Assembly (NCBI GenBank): GCA_009809945.1
Contig: WTPW01000651.1
Span: 169,201-233,200, forward strand
Direction of reading: 5' to 3'
Source: Gigaspora margarita
Lineage: Eukaryota > Glomeromycota > Glomeromycetes > Diversisporales > Gigasporaceae
Length of the DNA stretch: 64,000 nucleotides
Shown here piece after piece: positions 59,211 to 64,000 of this stretch. A model generated the notes under the pieces. It ran no database searches, was not told the origin of the DNA, and saw only the letters and a program-made list of their open reading frames with translations. Each line of letters begins with the position of its first letter. Positions within the stretch are counted from its first letter, which is position 1. The translations under genes were made by a program, and so were the position numbers.

Positions 59211-59621
59211 TGCTTATAAACTAAAAATAGACAATTTTAAAAAAAATTTTAACCAAAAAAAATTAACACTAATTCTTGACGAACTCTATAAATATTAGTT
59301 CTATCCTCAGTTTTAAAAATATATTGTAGTTTATAAAAAGGAATACAACTTTTATTATTGCAACTTTTGTGATTTACTTGTAAAAATTAAGACTTGTATT
59401 AGAAGTGAAAATGTTTTTTTATAGACGGGAACATATAAAATTTAAGAATAGTTAAAGAAAAATTCTATAGTAAAAATTTTTAAATAAAAACTTTAAAGTT
59501 TTATTGTATGAAAGTTTTCTAATAATTTAAAAAATTTTTCTAAAAAAGTTTATAAAATATGTTTTAAAAAAAGTATTTTATAGAGAAAGTATATCCCATA
59601 TTCTTAATAAATTTTTGTTTT

Positions 59622-60883
59622 GGGGTGTTGCGACTTAGAGAAGTTGGTAAGTTGTCACACCCCAAGTGGCAGGTCTAGGGTTCAAATCCCACTAGTGACA
59701 CTTTGGAAAATAGGCCTGTGCTATGGTAGCCATTTCTCCTCGTAGGTTCTTTGGTACACTATCTTGAATAGGAGCCGTCGGGCGCACATAAAATCCAAGG
59801 ATCAGAAAAATGGATACCCATTTGGAAGTCCTGAGTGAAAAAGTAGCAAAGATCTTTGACAGTGCTAACCATAATTGGAATATCAAAAACTGGAGTCAGA
59901 GAACTGGATGACAAGATTCTTGAAGAGGGATCCACCAACCTGGTCGCCGGAGTCGCACCAGAGGAAAAGGACATGTGTTTCAGTAGCATGTACCAAGGGG
60001 AGGGAATCCATTCGGCACCTAAAACCAGGCTGACTGACTCTTCCGAGCTAACTGGTTTGGAAGTTTGGGGATACTGAGGAAGGACCAATAGGAAAGTTGT
60101 AGAAGGTATCAGGATTGGAGTGAACCTCACAAGACAATACAGAACTTACCGGCCAGTAAGAAGTAGAAGCATGGAGGTGTGTATGTATCAAGGCCTAACG
60201 GGCTCTAGGTGTACCCATATGGGAGTCCTCAGATGTTAAGAGAGACTAGAACCACCAATACAGGATAGGCAGGTATAAGTGCATGTAGAGTGCATCATGG
60301 TTCACCAGATCCTCATGATGCCATCCAAATATACCTGATAGCTAAAAGTATTTGTGAAGCATGCCCAGTCGCTTGTCACCATAGCGGGAAGTACAGTTGT
60401 CCGCACATTACTGAATTCGGAACACTAAATCCAGGGCCCTGAAGATGCAGAAAAATCAGCTAGTTGTGGCAGCATGCAGGCTTGAGATACTTACCCAATG
60501 TGGTAGAGGCAGCTGCATGGCTTGAGATACGAACTTCTGAGATGTATGCTAGTAGGGGACTCAGGTATACCAATTTGGAAGCATAAAGCGCCTACCTGGC
60601 AACTGACACCAAATTGGAAGTGATGATACTAGGTAATGTGGGTAAAGTAGCAGACATGTGAATACTAATTGTTGGTTAGAGAGGGATGTACAAATTCAGG
60701 TCAGTCATATAAATAGAAATATGGAAGGTTCTGGTAGGTTTAGGTTATAGTTAAATTAGTCCAAGTCTCGGTGCTTAAGTAGATAGTATATAAAAGATTG
60801 TATAGCGATGTTGTAATGATCAATATACATTCAATAAAGACCAGAGGCATGACCTCACCTTAACACAAAAAAAAAAAAAAATA
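59622..60883 (+). mobile_element. 1.26 kb retroposon with tRNA-like head and poly(A) tail
   Basis: AATAAATTTTTGTTTT, 16 bp, stands perfectly at 59606-59621 and 60884-60899. The insert begins GGG plus a tRNA-like cloverleaf (59625-59701). It ends with AATAAAG, an inverted GAGGCATGACCTC motif and an A-tract. It is visibly GC-richer than its surroundings. Short motifs such as TACCCATTTGGAAG recur near 59813, 60050, 60210, 60567 and 60608. No long plus-strand frame exists: MDTHLEVLSEKVAKIFDSAN from 59810 stops soon. Minus-strand frames at 59692-60130 oppose the poly(A) direction and look like chance. It fits a SINE-like element of unusual length moved by a LINE. Confidence 0.85.
59625..59701 (+). 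ncRNA. tRNA-like head of the retroposon (degenerate)
   Basis: GTGTTGC pairs with GTGACAC over 7 positions (two G-U). CTTA/TAAG form a D stem and GTCAC/GTGGC an anticodon stem around ACCCCAA. The T arm contains GGTTCAAATCC with a two-base bulge in its 3' strand. The loop would place CCC as the anticodon with C instead of U at position 33. It probably serves as a pol III promoter (A and B boxes), not as a working tRNA. Confidence 0.7.
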
Positions 60884-61547
60884 AATAAATTTTTGTTTTA
60901 TTTAAAAAATTATAAATACTTTTTAATTTTCTAGGCAAATTTGCCTGGAATATGGTTTAAGTAATAAGAGTTTAAAAAGAAGTAAATTATTAAAAAATAT
61001 ATTCTGTAATACTACAGTATACTATATATTATATTAATACTAACTATTTTATAAAAATAAATTTGTGAAAAGTATAAAATACATAAAAATAGCTTTAATA
61101 CAATATATAAAACAGTTATACTACAGGGACTACCAGTGCATTGTGGACACTTTTTAAAAATTTATACCAAGCTAAATAAATATAATATCAAGCTAAAAAT
61201 TATATAAAAAGTTTATTAAATCTAAGGCATTTAAATAAAAAAAATTTAAAATTCTAAGCAGTAGTTTTAAAATAATAAGATTATACAAAATTGTGTAATT
61301 TTATACTAGTACGAAGCTAATAATATTAAAAAAATAATTAAAATTATATTTTTATATAAAAATTAATTTTTTATTAAATAAACTAAATTTTTAATTTTAT
61401 AAAGTTATTTAATATAACAAATTATATATAATTTGAAATTTTTATAATTTTTTAAAAAATTATAATTTTTTTATGATTTTTTAAAGTAAAAGCTAAAATA
61501 TTAATTTAAATTAATTAATTTCTAAAAGTAATAATTTTTATTGCTAT

Positions 61548-62428
61548 ATACAGTCCCTCTCTCTTATTCGAACAGGCTGTCCCAAGAGATTTTATTCAGT
61601 ATAGAAAAAGTCTGGAATACAAAATTTCTCTTTCTAAATCGAATACTAATAGAAATTCAGTATATAAAGAGTAACTAATAAAATTAACCTCACATAACAG
61701 ATAAGCTAGTTCCAAAAATAAGCTACTCTCTCATTTGATTATACTTGCTATATAGTAAAGTTATAATTTTACTATGAAATTGATTATGAGCACTTAAGTA
61801 AACTTATTCTAAAGATCAAAATACATATATTCTAAATTTTTATATAAATCAGATAACTTTTTATTATTTGACTTTTAATTTTTACATTCAATGGAAAAAA
61901 TTAATTTTTTTAATAAACATATTCGTTAAATAAAAAAATTATAAGTCAAATAATAAAACATTGTCCTATTTATATAAAAATTTCAGGAATACGTATTTCG
62001 ATCTTTAGAATAAGATTACTTAAGCATTTATAATCAATTTATATAGTAAAATTATAACTTTACTATGTAGCGATTATAAATGATTGACCAAAAATCACTT
62101 TATAAGCTACTTCTGATTTTTTGTATTCCAAATTGGGGGGAAAATATAGTATATTTTCAGGAATACAATATATTTATTTATTTATTGTTATAAATTTGAA
62201 AATAAGCTACCCTTTGTTGTGCTTTAAATTTTATTTGTAATACAAAATAAATTTATTGAAATAAAATATTATATGTACTAATTAATTTGTATTCAGATCC
62301 AAATTACAAAATTTATTATATAAATTCAGTATATCCAAAGTAAATAAATATAAATTAATTGTTCTGAAGATTTTAGTTCAGATTATCAAGAGTTTGGTAT
62401 AGAAAGCCAGATTAGAGAGAGGCGACTA
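61548..62428. mobile_element. Nested element with CAGTCCCTCTCTCTTATT ends
   Basis: The left end CAGTCCCTCTCTCTTATTCG and the right end (complement of TCTGGCTTTC, AGAGAGAGGCGACTA) are imperfect inverted partners in a TATA context. Inside is the family 'A' MITE 61743-62075, itself bracketed by AAAATAAGCTAC-type motifs. Ends are approximate. Confidence 0.55.
61743..62075. mobile_element. Family 'A' MITE, copy
   Basis: TTGCTATATAGTAAAGTTAT and its inverted partner, with GCACTTAAGTAAACTTATTC in the left arm and the TTATTTGACTTTTAATTTTT core, match the family at 2542-2880. Confidence 0.65.
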
Positions 62429-62566
62429 TATAGTAATTTTATAAATATTTTTTAAAAATTTTAAAAATTTTAAAAAAATATATAATTTGTTATATTAAAT
62501 AATATTATTTTAAAAAAATTAATGTATTTAATAAAAAAAATAAAGTTTATATATTACTATATTTAG

Positions 62567-62934
62567 GGGATGGCTAAGGCCTTGTACCTTGTCATTTAAG
62601 GTTAGCAGGTTATATAGATATCAAGAATGCAATTTATGCAGTATGTAAATCAATATATGGGGTGAAGTCAATAGAAAACAGGCAAATTGTTTTTATTAAC
62701 TTTTTTTAAAATTTTGAATTTAAATATCTTAGCAATTATCAAATCAAATTTAATAAAAATTTTTTTATTTTAATTTTATAACTATATAGATTTAGAATAA
62801 AAAAAGTTTTATTAGATTTGGTTTAATAATTGTTAAGATATTTCGATCTAAAGTTTAAAAAACTTTTACTTGGAAAATATTTGCCTGTTTTCTATTGACC
62901 TCCCTCACATGAAGGTACAAGGCTTAGATGACCC
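62567..62934. mobile_element. MITE with 10 bp target duplication, GGGATGGCTAA family, copy 2
   Basis: CTATATTTAG stands perfectly at 62557-62566 and 62935-62944. The ends GGGATGGCTAAGGCCTTGTA and, complemented, GGGTCATCTAAGCCTTGTAC are inverted partners. The terminus matches 12459-12747. Confidence 0.8.
62660..62909. mobile_element. Palindromic insert inside 62567-62934
   Basis: GTCAATAGAAAACAGGCAAA and its complement bound two inverted arms of about 100 bp with a TAATTTTATAACTATATAGA-type core. It is the fourth nesting level here or an internal palindrome of its host. Confidence 0.6.
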
Positions 62935-63267
62935 CTATATTTAGTAATTCTATTTATTATATAAGTTATATTAAAATTAATATTTCATACTGGTATAACA
63001 TTACACAAATTTTGTTACCTTAATTATTTTAAAAACTACTGCATAGAATTTTATAATTTTTTTTTTTATTTAAAAGCCTTAGATTTAATAAACTTTTTAT
63101 ATAATTTTTAGCTTGATATTATATTTATTTAGCTTGGTATAAATTTTTAAAAAGGATCCACAATGCACTGGTAGCCCCTGTAAATTACACCTATAGTGCT
63201 AACACTATATATTATATATGCTATATAATATGAAGATTATTATCAAAACAAATAAACAAAAATTTAA

Positions 63268-63360
63268 GAATAGAGTGTATGTAGATCATTTTCATATGAT
63301 CTACATAATATATTAAATAAAAAATGCTTTTAATAAAACTTTTTCATATCTTAACAATTT
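63268..63360. mobile_element. Left end of a TTAA-type MITE copy
   Basis: TTAA (63264-63267) is followed by GAATAGAGTGTATGTAGATC and a TCATATGATCTA hairpin, as at 10386 and 16783 (complement). No right end was located. Confidence 0.45.
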
Positions 63361-63383
63361 GTATCAAATTTATATAATATATA

Positions 63384-63905
63384 TAGTCAACTCCCATTAC
63401 AATCACCAATTTGGTCACATATGTACTTTTTTTAAAAAATGCTTATAAAGAGTTTGTGCTTTTATAGAGGTATTTTTTTATATGGAGTGTTCCCAATTAA
63501 AATAGCCCATATTTACAATTTTTGAAAAATGATTTTATTAGATTCATAAAATTTGAACATAGTCGATATTTTTCAATATAAATAAAAGTCAATATGCATA
63601 ATAAAAAATCAAGATAATGTAAAAGAAAAATTACATGAGGCTGCATAGAGCCCACACATCATAAGATTGCCCAATAGTCACATGTTGCCTTTAACTAATC
63701 AAAATCATGAAATTTGATTAATCCTGGATCAGTCCAAAAATCAAATCAATTGATTAATCTCAATTATCTCAAAATAAAATATATGTAAATATGGGCTGTT
63801 TTAATTGGGGACACCCAATATTTTAATAGTAAATTGTTTTTAATAAAAATATGATATAGTATTATGATGTGATTGTAGAGGAGGTGATTGTATGAGGGTT
63901 GACTG
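63384..63905. mobile_element. TA-flanked MITE with CAGTCAAC ends
   Basis: The left end is TAGTCAACTCCCATTACAAT and the right end, complemented, is CAGTCAACCCTCATACAATC. TA lies at 63382-63383 and 63906-63907. It contains a nested element at 63483-63818. Confidence 0.75.
63483..63818. mobile_element. 336 bp TA-flanked MITE nested in 63384-63905
   Basis: The inverted ends of about 34 bp start TGGAGTGTTCCCAATTAAAA and, complemented, TTGGGTGTCCCCAATTAAAA, then AGCCCATATTTAC on both sides. TA lies at 63481-63482 and 63819-63820. Confidence 0.8.
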
Positions 63906-64000
63906 TAGTTTAATCCAGTTTGTTTATAATAATGAGTTGCACAATATGTATTGCTTTAAAAAAAATTAACTTCATATAGGGGCCCATAGCAAAAGGTGAT

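Larger units (their letters stand above)
53019..60950. mobile_element. Short inverted-repeat element hit by two retroposons
   Basis: TTCCAGGCAAATTTGCCAGG on the left and, complemented, TTCCAGGCAAATTTGCCTAG on the right are its ends. Without the LINE and the 1.26 kb retroposon it would be about 600 bp. GGCAAATTTGCC is itself a palindrome. TA lies right of the right end; the left flank reads TG. The non-inserted parts (53041-53144, 59222-59605, 60900-60930) are AT-rich and non-coding. Confidence 0.6.
61124..63180. mobile_element. 2.06 kb TA-flanked element with about 150 bp inverted ends
   Basis: The ends CAGGGACTACCAGTGCATTG and, complemented, CAGGGGCTACCAGTGCATTG continue inward with TTTATACCAAGCTAAATAAA and AAATCTAAGGCATTTAAATA on both sides. 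TA lies at 61122-61123 and 63181-63182. No transposase is encoded. At least three further elements sit inside. Confidence 0.85.

Noticed and set aside
59625-59701. Functional tRNA-Gly(CCC) gene
   Set aside because: Position 33 is C, the T stem has a bulge, and it lies at the exact 5' end of a retroposon, so it is a tRNA-derived promoter instead.
59692-60130. Minus-strand frames of 64 and 123 residues in the tRNA-headed retroposon
   Set aside because: They oppose the direction set by the tRNA-like head and the poly(A) tail and resemble no known family.

Overview
The window looks like repeat-dominated nuclear DNA of a very AT-rich eukaryote, most probably an arbuscular mycorrhizal fungus (Glomeromycotina). 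The reasons are a ribonuclease-inhibitor-type LRR protein of the kind those fungi carry in large numbers, shredded Sel1-repeat genes, fungal-type LINEs with an RNase H domain, one Ty3/gypsy LTR element, and a dense crowd of short inverted-repeat elements. The species is an inference. No rRNA, functional tRNA or CRISPR array was seen.

Layout. 1-1479: the 3' part of an LRR gene, the only apparently intact host gene. About 2.0-17.4 kb: non-coding DNA built of MITEs nested in MITEs, an array of AT-rich palindromes (6.05-7.7 kb), and two fold-back elements, one a nearly perfect 1.06 kb palindrome (14023-15079). About 17.7-25.0 kb: a decayed LINE on the minus strand, interrupted by a TTAA-flanked MITE. 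25.1-27.5 kb: a hAT-type MITE holding an assembly gap, a 341 bp MITE and a short perfect palindrome. 27486-38087: a Ty3/gypsy LTR retrotransposon on the minus strand, broken as assembled, with very similar LTRs that contain a 9 bp minisatellite.

About 39.1-39.4 kb: a GC-richer block of seven 45 bp repeats. About 40-49.5 kb: remains of Sel1-repeat genes split by a 1.8 kb inverted-repeat element (41117-42933, with another element inside) and by a 4.8 kb TA-flanked element (43660-48461) whose body is a roughly 4 kb imperfect palindrome. 50.2-52.8 kb: more MITEs, one hit by a 406 bp retroposon with a 16 bp target duplication. 53019-60950: one small inverted-repeat element that received two retroposons: a 6.05 kb LINE (53156-59210, poly(A) tail, 11 bp target duplication) and a 1.26 kb retroposon with a tRNA-like head (59622-60883, 16 bp target duplication). 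61.1-64.0 kb: inverted-repeat elements nested up to four deep.

How the parts relate. The LINEs probably supplied the machinery that moved the two non-coding retroposons. None of the terminal-inverted-repeat families has a transposase in this window, so they depend on elements elsewhere. Target duplications point to several transposase types: TA (Tc1/mariner-like), TTAA (piggyBac-like), 8 bp (hAT-like) and 9-10 bp (Mutator-like). Terminal repeats and target duplications were read by eye, and sequence divergence was not computed.
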